Source of the DNA: JAPOXR01 sp965219635
GTDB taxonomy: Bacteria > Pseudomonadota > Alphaproteobacteria > Rhodobacterales > Rhodobacteraceae
NCBI GenBank assembly: GCA_965219635.1
Contig: OZ244783.1
Location: 3,100,001-3,164,000 of the forward strand
DNA: 64,000 nt
Reading direction: 5' to 3'
Shown: positions 27,182 to 35,744 of the stretch, piece after piece
Layout: the number at the start of each line of letters is the position of its first letter
Position numbering within the stretch: position 1 is the stretch's first letter
Notes under the pieces: model-generated
What the model saw: the letters and a program-made list of their open reading frames with translations, nothing else
Database searches by the model: none
What the model was told of the DNA's origin: nothing
Translations under genes and position numbers: made by a program

Positions 27182-28312
27182 ATGGACAAGCGCGACTTCT
27201 ACGAGACGCTGGGGGTCCCTAAGGGGGCCTCCGGCGATGACATCAAGAAAGCCTTCCGGCGCAAGGCGCGCGAGTTGCACCCGGATCAGAACAAGGACGA
27301 TCCGGACGCAGAGGCCAAGTTCAAGGCCGTCAACGAAGCCTACGACATTCTAAAGGATCCGCAAAAGAAGCAGGTGTACGACCAGTTCGGGCACAGCGCC
27401 TTCGAAGGTGGAGGACCATCAGCCGGGGCTGGCGACTTTTCCGCCTTTTCGGATGTATTCGACAACATATTCAGCGATTTCATGGGCGGGGGCCGCCGGC
27501 AGTCGGGGCGGAACCGACCCAGCCGGGGATCCGACCTCCGCTACGATCTTGGGATCAAACTCGAGGAGGCCTTCAAAGGTGTCCGCAAACGTATCACCAT
27601 ACCAGGTTCTGTCAGTTGCGAGGCCTGCAACGGAATGGGAACCGACGCGGGGGTGGAACCCAGTACGTGCCCCACTTGCTCGGGTGCTGGCAAGGTGCGG
27701 ACTCAACAGGGCTTCTTCACCCTGGAGCGCACTTGCCCGACATGCAGCGGGCAGGGCCAGGTCATTCGCGATCCGTGCAAGAGTTGCGCTGGCGCAGGGC
27801 GGGTGAAACAGGACTACAGCGTCGATGTGGATGTTCCCCGGGGTGTCGAGACCGGATCCCGCATCAGACTGAGCGGCAAGGGAGATGCGGGCCATCGCGG
27901 CGGACAGCCGGGAGACCTCTACATTTTCATCAATGTTTTGGAACACCCCGACTTCAGGCGCGACAGAAAGGACCTGCTGCATGTCGCCAAATTGCCAATG
28001 ACAAGAGCTGCTCTCGGCTGCGACATTGAGGTCCCAACTATCGACGGCGGAGCAGCAAAAGTCAGGATCCCGGCTGGCAGCCAATCAGGCAAGCGCCTTC
28101 GCCTCAATCGGAAGGGAATGCCGGTTCTGAGAAGCAGAAGCCAAGAAAGAGGCGACATGTATGTCGACCTCCAGGTCGAAACGCCGACTGATCTTTCCCC
28201 GGAGCAACGGCAGTTGCTTGAAAAGTTTGAAGCTCTGGCCGAGCAGCGGCGCACGAAGGAGGAGTCATTTGGCGAAAAAGTCAAGGGCTTCTGGGACGAC
28301 CTGACGAACTGA
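27182..28312 (+). CDS. dnaJ: Co-chaperone DnaJ (Hsp40)
   Basis: 376 residues. J-domain with HPD at 33-35, a Gly/Phe-rich linker (about 75-110), four zinc-finger repeats CEACNGMG, CPTCSGAG, CPTCSGQG and CKSCAGAG, then the C-terminal peptide-binding domain. It stimulates DnaK ATPase. Cotranscribed with dnaK. Type I DnaJ, complete. Confidence 0.97.
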   Translation: MDKRDFYETLGVPKGASGDDIKKAFRRKARELHPDQNKDDPDAEAKFKAVNEAYDILKDPQKKQVYDQFGHSAFEGGGPSAGAGDFSAFSDVFDNIFSDFMGGGRRQSGRNRPSRGSDLRYDLGIKLEEAFKGVRKRITIPGSVSCEACNGMGTDAGVEPSTCPTCSGAGKVRTQQGFFTLERTCPTCSGQGQVIRDPCKSCAGAGRVKQDYSVDVDVPRGVETGSRIRLSGKGDAGHRGGQPGDLYIFINVLEHPDFRRDRKDLLHVAKLPMTRAALGCDIEVPTIDGGAAKVRIPAGSQSGKRLRLNRKGMPVLRSRSQERGDMYVDLQVETPTDLSPEQRQLLEKFEALAEQRRTKEESFGEKVKGFWDDLTN

Positions 28313-28315
28313 GAC

Positions 28316-28332
28316 AGCGCCGCCGTGGCGCT
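28316..28332 (+). terminator. Small stem-loop after dnaJ
   Basis: AGCGCC (28316-28321) pairs with GGCGCT (28327-28332) around a 5-base loop, 3 bases after the dnaJ stop. No U-tract follows; weak evidence for termination. Confidence 0.35.
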
Positions 28333-28359
28333 CCTCATTGAGCTTTCCGAGAGTACTGC

Positions 28360-29286
28360 ATGATCTTGATTTCCGAATTCATGGATGAGGGCGCCGTCGC
28401 TTTGCTGCGGCAACATCACGAGGTTGTCCATGAAACCGACCTGCCTGACCGGACAGAGGCCTTGGGCGAACTGATCCCCGCTGCAAGGGCCCTGATCGTC
28501 CGGAACAGAACGCAGGTGACGGCCGACCTGCTGGAACTGGCCACAAACCTTGAGTGTGTGGGCAGGCTGGGTGTCGGTCTCGACAACATAGATCTGGATG
28601 CCTGCGGCAAGCGCGGGATTGCGGTCTTTCCTGCCAGCGGCGCAAACGACCGGAGCGTGGCCGAATATGTGGTTGCTTCGTCAATGATCCTCTTGCGCGG
28701 CGCCTTCCTTTCAACTGCGGCCGTTATGGACGGCAAATGGCCGCGTCAGGACTGTGCCGGTCTTGAGATGGAGGGACGGGCAATCGGCCTGGTGGGGTTC
28801 GGCTCTATCGGCCAACTGGTAGCCAGGCTGAGCGCAGCGATGGGAATGAAGGTGCTCGCCAGCGACCCGTTCCTCGCAACTGGCGACCCTGCCTGGCAGC
28901 TGGCGGAACGGCGGGAACTTCCGGACCTGCTGGCAGAGGCTGACGTGATCAGCGTTCATGTTCCGTTGACCGCTCACACGCGGCACCTGATCAATTCGGA
29001 GAGCATTGCGGCCATGAGACCAGGGGCAATTCTCATCAACACCGCCCGCGGCGGCATAGTCGATGAGGATGCTGTGGCCGCAGCGCTCAAGTCGGGCCGC
29101 CTGCGGGGCGCCGCCCTGGATGTGTTTGCAACCGAGCCAGTCACCAAGGAATACGCCTCCAGGTTCGCAAACGTCCCCAACCTGCTGCTGACGCCTCATG
29201 TCGCTGGAGTGACAGTCGACTCCAATTGGCGCGTGAGCATGATGATCGCCGAAAAAGTGATGGCGCATCTGGAACAATCCCAATAG
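28360..29286 (+). CDS. slcC: D-2-hydroxyacid dehydrogenase family protein, likely (S)-sulfolactate dehydrogenase
   Basis: 308 residues of the SerA/2-hydroxyacid dehydrogenase family. NAD-binding GLVGFGSIGQLVARL, catalytic Arg in INTARGG, Glu in LDVFATEP and His in LTPHVAG are all present. Alone it would be annotated as phosphoglycerate dehydrogenase-like, but no ACT domain is present and the next two genes encode a sulfopyruvate-decarboxylase-like enzyme. SlcC oxidises (S)-sulfolactate to sulfopyruvate in marine alphaproteobacteria. The role is therefore inferred from family plus context. Confidence 0.7.
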   Translation: MILISEFMDEGAVALLRQHHEVVHETDLPDRTEALGELIPAARALIVRNRTQVTADLLELATNLECVGRLGVGLDNIDLDACGKRGIAVFPASGANDRSVAEYVVASSMILLRGAFLSTAAVMDGKWPRQDCAGLEMEGRAIGLVGFGSIGQLVARLSAAMGMKVLASDPFLATGDPAWQLAERRELPDLLAEADVISVHVPLTAHTRHLINSESIAAMRPGAILINTARGGIVDEDAVAAALKSGRLRGAALDVFATEPVTKEYASRFANVPNLLLTPHVAGVTVDSNWRVSMMIAEKVMAHLEQSQ

Positions 29287-29317
29287 GGAGTGCCCCGCTG
29301 TGATGCCGGAAGGACCA

Positions 29318-29827
29318 ATGACCACATCCACCGATGCCCAGATTGTTGACTGCCTCAAGGCAAACCGGATCCGGTTTGCAACTTCAGTCCCATGCAAGCA
29401 GCTCGCCGGTGTCATCGAACTGATAGATCAGGCAAACGACATACTTCACGTGCCGTGCAACAAGGAGGATGAGGGCATGGGCCTGTGTGCAGGGGCGCAT
29501 ATGGGCGGCATGAGATCCTGCATCATCATGCAGAACACGGCGCTCGGCGTTGTTGTCAATTCGCTTGCAACATTGATTCAGTTCTACCACATCCCGCTCC
29601 CCATGCTCATCAGCTACCGAGGGGAAGTGGGCGAGAAAGTCGCATGCCAGGTTGAAATGGCCCTGCATACAAAGGCTATCCTGGCTCAGTTGCACATTCC
29701 AACCTACCACTTCTCGGACAGCCGTCAGGCCGGTGAACTTGATGGCATCATCCGTCATTGCTTCATGTCGAACAAGCCTGTTGCCGTGCTTGCCGACGCC
29801 AGATTCTGGGACTCTGCCACGTCATGA
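29318..29827 (+). CDS. comD: Sulfopyruvate decarboxylase alpha subunit (PYR domain)
   Basis: 169 residues, a stand-alone TPP-enzyme N-terminal (pyrimidine-binding) domain. The conserved glutamate lies in NKEDEGMGLCAGAHMGGMRS, and MQNTALGVVVNSLATLIQFY follows, as in ComD and phosphonopyruvate decarboxylases. GGAAGGA before the ATG at 29318 decides the start over the upstream GTG at 29300. Its stop overlaps the start of the beta subunit (ATGA at 29824-29827). Product expected: sulfoacetaldehyde from sulfopyruvate. Confidence 0.8.
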   Translation: MTTSTDAQIVDCLKANRIRFATSVPCKQLAGVIELIDQANDILHVPCNKEDEGMGLCAGAHMGGMRSCIIMQNTALGVVVNSLATLIQFYHIPLPMLISYRGEVGEKVACQVEMALHTKAILAQLHIPTYHFSDSRQAGELDGIIRHCFMSNKPVAVLADARFWDSATS

Positions 29828-30390
29828 TACGATACGATGTTTTGCAGGAGATACTCCCCCTGCTGAAGGACCGGCTGGTCGTATGCAATATCGGCTCGCC
29901 GTCCCAGGAACTGTTCGAACTGCTGGACCAGCCATCGAACTTCTACATGCTTGGAACCATGGGCCTTTGCTCCTCGATCGGACTTGGACTCGCCTTGGCC
30001 CAGGAGAAAACCGTCATCGCAATTGATGGCGATGGATCGGTTCTCACCAATCTGGCAACACTGAGCACGATCGCCAACAATCCTGCATCCAACTTCATCC
30101 TGCTGGTCATCGACAACGGAAGCTACGGATCAACAGGAGATCAGCCGACCTACACTGGCGGCAAGACATCTCTGGCGGGCGTGGCCCGGGCGTGCGGATG
30201 CGAGAATGTTGTCGAAGTGCAGGCGGAAGATACGGCGGACGCATTGAGGGAAGCAATTGCATCCAATCGCATGACCATTCTGGTGTCGAAATGCGAGTCC
30301 GGAAATCGGCAGGTGCCCGTCATTCCCTTGGATCCGGTGGTCATCATCGACCGGTTCATGAAGCAGTCCCGAAGCAGCGCGGATGTCTGA
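29824..30390 (+). CDS. comE: Sulfopyruvate decarboxylase beta subunit (TPP domain)
   Basis: 188 residues, the PP domain of the split decarboxylase. It contains MGLCSSIGLGLALAQEK and the Mg-TPP motif AIDGDGSVLTNLATLSTIAN ending in Asn, then LLVIDNGSYGSTG. Together with the alpha subunit it forms the active site at the subunit interface. In alphaproteobacteria such pairs belong to sulfolactate degradation; sulfoacetaldehyde acetyltransferase (Xsc) would be needed next but is not in this window. Phosphonopyruvate decarboxylase is the main alternative. Confidence 0.8.
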   Translation: MIRYDVLQEILPLLKDRLVVCNIGSPSQELFELLDQPSNFYMLGTMGLCSSIGLGLALAQEKTVIAIDGDGSVLTNLATLSTIANNPASNFILLVIDNGSYGSTGDQPTYTGGKTSLAGVARACGCENVVEVQAEDTADALREAIASNRMTILVSKCESGNRQVPVIPLDPVVIIDRFMKQSRSSADV

Positions 30391-30654
30391 AGCGGCTGCC
30401 TGAACCGCCACCAGCCACCTTCGGATTTGAACTTGCAGTGACCTTGGCCCGTCATCCGGCGGGCTGAAACCACTTTTGCGAATCAAAGAACCCGGAAATG
30501 GCGGGCAGCCTGCGTTCCTCATGGGCCCGGTTTCAGGGCAGGCTTCCCGACATGTTTCAACCCAAACGGAATGCAAGATTTCAATGAGTTCCGGCAGCAC
30601 ACCGCCGCAAATGCGGTGGAGTCAAGGCCTCCAGTTGCATATACCTGATCGCGG

Positions 30655-33354
30655 ATGGCCAAGCTGCCCGTGGTTGAAAGGGTGGGGGATACATTGCCGC
30701 GCGATATGACGGCGCTCAGCCCGATGATGCTCCAGTATCACCGGATCAAGGAGCAGCACCGCGACGCTCTCCTGTTCTACCGCATGGGCGATTTCTATGA
30801 GTTGTTCTTTGATGATGCGGTTGCAGCAGCGGAGGCGCTCGACATCGCTCTGACCAAGCGCGGCAAGGCCGAAGACCGGGACATTCCCATGTGCGGGGTT
30901 CCGGTCCGCTCCGCCGACAGCTACTTGCAGAGGCTCATTCGACAGGGATTCAAGGTCGCCATCTGCGAACAGACGGAGGATCCTGCAGAGGCTCGCAAAC
31001 GGGGGAGCAAGTCGCTTGTTGCCCGCGAAGTTGTCAGGATCATGACACCGGGCACTCTCACCGAGGACTCACTGCTTGATGCCCGCCGGCATAACTATCT
31101 TGCCGCAGTGACTTCTATACGCGACCGCTGGGCAATTGCCTGGTCCGATATTTCCTCCGGCGACTTTCACTGCATGCCGTGCCCGGCTGCATCGTTGAGC
31201 CACCAGATAGCGCGCATTGCGCCCGGGGAACTCATCATTCCCGAAGGTGCGGAAGACCGAACCGGGGACCTGATCGAGGAATTCAACATTCCAACGACAC
31301 CGCTGGCGCCGATCCATTTCGACAGCACGGCTGGCGAACGGCATCTGCTTGATCTCTTCAAAGTGAGGTCGCTCGAAGCGTTTGGTGATTTCTCGCGGCC
31401 AGAACTGGCAGTTATGGGTGCTGTCGTTTCCTATCTGGAGCTTACTCAGAAAGGTAACTTGCCACTGCTGCGTCCCCCATCCCGCCAGAGGGCTGGGCTT
31501 TCGATGCAGATTGATGCCGCCACACGCCGGAACCTGGAGATAACCCGGGATCTATCCGGGGATCGTTCCATGTCGCTGGTGGGCACGATTGACCGGACGC
31601 GCACGGCAGCCGGCGCCCGGCTACTTGAAGTTCGTATCTCCGCTCCCTCAACGGATGCAGAGTTGATCGGCAGGCAGCTGGATGCAGTCGAGTGGTTTGT
31701 GAACAATTCCGAGCCACGCCGCGCCATTCGCGACGAGCTTGGCAGGATCCCCGACATCAACCGGTCCCTGTCGCGCATTTCCTCCAGCAGAGGTGGACCC
31801 CGGGACCTCTCCGCAATCAGAACGGGCCTGTCGTCGGCGCGCCTTGTCAGGAGCATCTTTGGTGATGGGCAACTCCCTGCTGTTCTTGACGAACAACTGC
31901 CACTACTGGACCTGCTCCCCGAAATAGAGGCGTTGCTTGAAGAAGCCGTTGTATCCGAACCGCCCGTCCAGCTCAGGGACGGCGGTTTTGTGGAATCCGG
32001 CTACGATACCGAACTCGATGAAGTGCGTCAGCTGCACAAAGACGGGCGCTCGGTCATCGCCGCAATGCAGTCCGAGTACGTCGAAGAAACGGGCATCGCC
32101 TCGCTCAAGGTCAAGTTCAACAATGTTCTAGGCTACTTCATCGAAACGCCGGCTTCGCACGCCGAAAGGATGCTGGCCGAGCCACTGTCCTCGACCTTCT
32201 TCCACAGGCAGACAACCGCCAACGCCATCCGTTTCACGACAACCCGGCTTGCAGAAACCGAGTCCCGAATTCTCAACGCCGACGACAGCATTGCGCAGAT
32301 CGAACGACGGATATTCTCGGAACTGTGCGACCGGATTATGGATGCTGCCACGGAGCTTGCGCAAGTCGCAGCAACTCTGGCTGAGATTGATCTGGCTGCT
32401 GCTCTGGCGGAACTGGCCGCCGAATGTGACTGGACCCGTCCGGTAGTCGATGACAGCGGAGTACTCGACATTGCCGCTGGTCGACACCCGGTTGTTGAGA
32501 ACGCACTGAGAAACTCGGGTGCGCAACAGTTCGTTGCCAACGGCTGCAGCCTCTCCGTGTCAGGCGCAACGCCTTGCATCCGGATAATCACCGGGCCAAA
32601 CATGGCAGGCAAGTCGACCTATCTCCGGCAGAACGCGCTCATTGTCCTGCTGGCCCAATCCGGGTCATTTGTGCCGGCAGACTCGGCGCATATTGGCCTG
32701 GTATCGCAGCTTTTTTCGAGGGTCGGAGCCGCAGATGAATTGGCGCGTGGCAGGTCGACCTTCATGGTTGAGATGGTGGAGACGGCTGCGATCCTGAACC
32801 AGGCCGACCAGAAGGCGTTGGTCATACTTGACGAGATTGGCCGCGGAACGGCCACCTATGACGGACTTTCCATTGCCTGGGCAACACTGGAGCAGTTGCA
32901 CGAGGTCAACAGGTGCAGGACCCTGTTTGCGACACACTATCACGAACTGACTCACATGGCCCAACGGCTGGATCGCGTCGCGCTCTCGACGGTTGCCGTT
33001 CGCGAATGGGAAGGCGAAGTCGTCTTTTTGCATGAGCTTCGCGATGGGGCAGCCGACCGTTCTTACGGAATCCAGGTAGCGAAACTGGCCGGAATGCCTC
33101 CGAGTGTAGTGACGAGGGCGCAGGAAGTTCTCGACAGGCTGGAACAGGGCCAGGACAGCCAAAAGAGCCGGGCAGAGTCAATGCTAGCCGGCCTGCCCTT
33201 GTTTGCTGATCTGCTTGAAGCTTCCGGTTCGCCAGTTGCACACGCTCCCAGTGCCGCCGAAGAACACCTCCGAAAGATCAGGCCTGACGAATTGAGCCCG
33301 CGCGAAGCGCTTGATCTGGTCTATGAACTCAAGGACATGCTGAACGATGGGTGA
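30655..33354 (+). CDS. mutS: DNA mismatch repair protein MutS
   Basis: 899 residues. The mismatch-reading N-terminus is intact, with the Phe-x-Glu element in LLFYRMGDFYELFFDDA. The ATPase has Walker A GPNMAGKST at about 647-655 and Walker B LVILDEIGRGTATYDGLSIA. It recognises mismatches and recruits MutL. Homologues often begin at the MTALSPMMLQYH stretch, whose ATG is at 30706; the ATG at 30655 gives a 17-residue longer protein, and neither has a strong ribosome site. The 264 bases upstream hold nothing else I can identify. It ends 5 bases before the convergent grpE gene. Confidence 0.96.
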   Translation: MAKLPVVERVGDTLPRDMTALSPMMLQYHRIKEQHRDALLFYRMGDFYELFFDDAVAAAEALDIALTKRGKAEDRDIPMCGVPVRSADSYLQRLIRQGFKVAICEQTEDPAEARKRGSKSLVAREVVRIMTPGTLTEDSLLDARRHNYLAAVTSIRDRWAIAWSDISSGDFHCMPCPAASLSHQIARIAPGELIIPEGAEDRTGDLIEEFNIPTTPLAPIHFDSTAGERHLLDLFKVRSLEAFGDFSRPELAVMGAVVSYLELTQKGNLPLLRPPSRQRAGLSMQIDAATRRNLEITRDLSGDRSMSLVGTIDRTRTAAGARLLEVRISAPSTDAELIGRQLDAVEWFVNNSEPRRAIRDELGRIPDINRSLSRISSSRGGPRDLSAIRTGLSSARLVRSIFGDGQLPAVLDEQLPLLDLLPEIEALLEEAVVSEPPVQLRDGGFVESGYDTELDEVRQLHKDGRSVIAAMQSEYVEETGIASLKVKFNNVLGYFIETPASHAERMLAEPLSSTFFHRQTTANAIRFTTTRLAETESRILNADDSIAQIERRIFSELCDRIMDAATELAQVAATLAEIDLAAALAELAAECDWTRPVVDDSGVLDIAAGRHPVVENALRNSGAQQFVANGCSLSVSGATPCIRIITGPNMAGKSTYLRQNALIVLLAQSGSFVPADSAHIGLVSQLFSRVGAADELARGRSTFMVEMVETAAILNQADQKALVILDEIGRGTATYDGLSIAWATLEQLHEVNRCRTLFATHYHELTHMAQRLDRVALSTVAVREWEGEVVFLHELRDGAADRSYGIQVAKLAGMPPSVVTRAQEVLDRLEQGQDSQKSRAESMLAGLPLFADLLEASGSPVAHAPSAAEEHLRKIRPDELSPREALDLVYELKDMLNDG

Positions 33355-33359
33355 ACGAC

Positions 33360-34046
33360 CTATTGCACGGGTGAGGCAGCGCCCTGCTGCTCAACCTGGA
33401 CATCCTGAACCGGCGAGCCAGACGACACTCCGACCTGAGCAGGCCTCAGCAGCCGATCGTGCATTGTGAAGCCGTCAGCCATAACCTCGAGAATTGCGCC
33501 TGATGCGATATCTGGTGAGGGTGCCTCGAACATCGCCTGATGAAGTTTGGGGTCGAACGGATCACCTCTTGCCGGGCTAACTATCTTGACGCCGTGACGC
33601 CCAACAGCGTTCAACAGCTCCTTCAGCGTGAGTTCGATCCCGTGGATCAGTGCCGAGGCATTCTCCCGCTGCTGGTCGTCAACGGAGTCGAGGGCCCGTT
33701 GTAGACTGTCGTGAACGGGCAGCAGATCCCGCGCCATCCTGGACGCACCAAACCTGGATGCCTCCAGCTTGTCGCGCTCCGCAATTCTGCGGGTGTTCTG
33801 GGCATCAGCAAGCGCTCGCTTGTACAGATCATCAAGTTCATCGAACTTCTCTTGTGTCAGGCCGTCGCTCGGCTCCTCCTGCTCGTCCTCACCGGACGGA
33901 TCCTGGGGGGCTTCATCAGTGACGGAGTCCGCAGCATCCGATGCGACCTCCGCAGTGCCTTCCCCTGACTTCGGATCCTCTTCTGCAGCATCTTCAACCT
34001 TGTTCCCGGAATTCAACTCTTCCTGCATCTTGTCCCTATTCCTCAT
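33360..34046 (-). CDS. grpE: Nucleotide exchange factor GrpE
   Basis: 228 residues. A long acidic disordered N-terminus (about 1-65) precedes the coiled-coil (about 66-130, DDLYKRALADAQNTRRIAER) and the beta-wing end with HQAMFEAPSPDIASGAILEV and GYTLHDR-like GFTMHDRLLRPAQVGVS. It ejects ADP from DnaK. The ATG at 34046 overlaps the hrcA stop (34043-34045), so the pair is coupled. The C-terminus has a short Gln/Ala-rich tail. Confidence 0.95.
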   Translation of the reverse strand: MRNRDKMQEELNSGNKVEDAAEEDPKSGEGTAEVASDAADSVTDEAPQDPSGEDEQEEPSDGLTQEKFDELDDLYKRALADAQNTRRIAERDKLEASRFGASRMARDLLPVHDSLQRALDSVDDQQRENASALIHGIELTLKELLNAVGRHGVKIVSPARGDPFDPKLHQAMFEAPSPDIASGAILEVMADGFTMHDRLLRPAQVGVSSGSPVQDVQVEQQGAASPVQ

Positions 34047-35110
34047 TCACGCCGTTCCGACACAATTCGTCCGACCAGTTGGGCGGTGCAGTCGACGATC
34101 GGCACGATCCGGCCGTAATTGAGCCTGGTCGGACCAATGACGCCGACTGCGCCGACAATCCGTTGATCGTCGTTCATATAGGGTGCGATCACGAGAGTTG
34201 AACCGGTAAGGGAGAAAAGTCGATTTTCTGATCCGATGAATATCCGGACACCCTCTCCCTTCTCGACGAGTTCAAGAATATCTTCAATGTCACGCTTGCG
34301 TTCCAGATCGTTGAAGAGTTGGCGGATTCGGTCCATGTCTTCGTCATTCGTGCCACTGTCGAGCAGATTTGCCCTGCCCCGCACGATCAGCCGTTCATGC
34401 CGCGACTGCTCGGAATCCCATACCGCAATACCGCGTTCAACCAGTTCGCTGGCGAGCTGATCAAGCTCCATTCTGCGTTTCCTGATCTCGTCGCCGACCA
34501 GCTTGCGCAACTCACTGATGGAGCGTCCTCTTGCCATCGAATTGAGGAAATTCGCCGCCTCCCGCATTGAGGATGGAGTCTGGCCGGCTGGCGGATGGAA
34601 CACCCTGTTTTCCACCATCCCGTCCTCAGTCACCAGGACCACCAGGGCGCGCCCGTCGCTCACGGGCACGAATTCGATGTGCTTGACCGGTGCATCGACT
34701 TTCGGCGTCATCACCAGGCTTGCTCCCCGGGTCAGGCGGGACAACACTGACCCCACCTTTTCCAACCGTGCCTCCACATCCGCAGTGCTTTCGTCCGCGA
34801 CCGACTCGATCAGGGTCCTCTCAACGTCCTCAATCTGGTTGATTTCTAGCAACTCATCAACGAACAAGCGCAGGCCGCGCTCGGTAGGAACCCTTCCAGC
34901 GGACACATGCGGGCTTTCCAGCAAGCCAAGAAATTCCAGATCCTGCATCGTATTACGGATGGTCGCAGACGATAGTTGCCGCTCCATACCGCGGGCCAGT
35001 GTGCGCGACCCGACCGGGTTTCCGTTCTCGAGATACAGTTCCACGAGGGTTTGGAAGACCTCTCGGTCTCGATCTGACATTTCGCCGAGTGGCTGCCCCG
35101 TGCTGCTCAT
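34043..35110 (-). CDS. hrcA: Heat-inducible transcription repressor HrcA
   Basis: 355 residues from ATG 35110 (345 from ATG 35080). The N-terminal winged helix contains NPVGSRTLARGMERQLSSAT followed by IRNTM and DLEFLGLLESPHVSAGRVPT, the standard HrcA DNA-binding core; a GAF-like dimer domain follows. HrcA represses CIRCE-bearing chaperone operons; no CIRCE (TTAGCACTC/GAGTGCTAA) is seen in this window. The reading frame continues upstream to 35473, through the first CRISPR repeats; that extension is not real protein. The gene begins only 120 bases from the CRISPR array. Confidence 0.94.
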   Translation of the reverse strand: MSSTGQPLGEMSDRDREVFQTLVELYLENGNPVGSRTLARGMERQLSSATIRNTMQDLEFLGLLESPHVSAGRVPTERGLRLFVDELLEINQIEDVERTLIESVADESTADVEARLEKVGSVLSRLTRGASLVMTPKVDAPVKHIEFVPVSDGRALVVLVTEDGMVENRVFHPPAGQTPSSMREAANFLNSMARGRSISELRKLVGDEIRKRRMELDQLASELVERGIAVWDSEQSRHERLIVRGRANLLDSGTNDEDMDRIRQLFNDLERKRDIEDILELVEKGEGVRIFIGSENRLFSLTGSTLVIAPYMNDDQRIVGAVGVIGPTRLNYGRIVPIVDCTAQLVGRIVSERRE

Positions 35111-35141
35111 CTGCCTGACCGGAATTTCCACTGAGACTACG

Positions 35142-35170
35142 TTGCTAAGCGCAGTGGCGGAGCTAGTCAA
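35142..35170 (-). promoter_or_regulatory. Candidate hrcA promoter between gene and CRISPR array
   Basis: On the minus strand TTGACT (35170-35165), a 17-base spacer and TAGCAA (35147-35142). The -35 is good, the -10 weak. It lies in the only non-repeat DNA between the array and hrcA. Confidence 0.35.
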
Positions 35171-35622
35171 CGAGGATGCACTTTGGCGCCAGTTTCCCTT
35201 CGTAGCCGTTGTTGCAAACAACCAACAGATTGGATCATCCCCGCGGGGCGGGGAACACGACCACAGAAGCAGGTTGTCGATAAAGCGTTTCGGATCATCC
35301 CCGCGGGGGCGGGAACACCATGCCGGCACGAATCGATGCGGCCAGGTCGACGGATCATCCCCGCGGGGGCGGGGAACACAAGGTCTGGAAGATCTCCCGA
35401 TCCCTGTCTGACGGATCATCCCCGCGGGGGCGGGGAACACGCCAAGCCCGAAAGGCCGAAGGCTGTCTTGCACGGATCATCCCCGCGGGGCGGGGAACAC
35501 TTGAAGAAGTACCGATACAATCACTTCCGTTCCGGATCATCCCCGCGGGGGCGGGGAACACGTCGCATAAGACGCGTCAAGCACCTTTACCAGCGGATCA
35601 TCCCCGCGGGGGCGGGGAACAC

Positions 35623-35744
35623 TTTCAAGCAGAAGTCATGGCAGGGTTTCGGATTCCATCATCCCCGCGTGGGCGGGGAACACTTTCAAGCAGAAGTCAT
35701 GGCAGGGTTTCGGATTCCATCATCCCCGCGTGGGCGGGGAACAC
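35623..35744. repeat. Tandem duplication of one spacer-repeat unit (spacers 7 and 8)
   Basis: The 61-bp unit of spacer 7 plus repeat 8 (35623-35683) is repeated exactly as spacer 8 plus repeat 9 (35684-35744). Both copied repeats begin TCCATC instead of CGGATC, so they were duplicated together rather than acquired twice. Confidence 0.9.

Noticed and set aside
25138..27189. A 683-codon antisense frame over dnaK
   Set aside because: Codon-bias shadow of a GC-rich, highly expressed gene; no domain resemblance and no ribosome site.
35259..35290. Spacer 1 translates to KRFIDNLLLW, resembling FIDNLL at the start of the glutamate-synthase-like protein at 10441
   Set aside because: Only six residues agree and the flanks differ; chance is likely.
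35111..35473. HrcA N-terminal extension through the CRISPR repeats
   Set aside because: The extra residues are translated repeats and spacers; homologous HrcA begins at 35110 or 35080.
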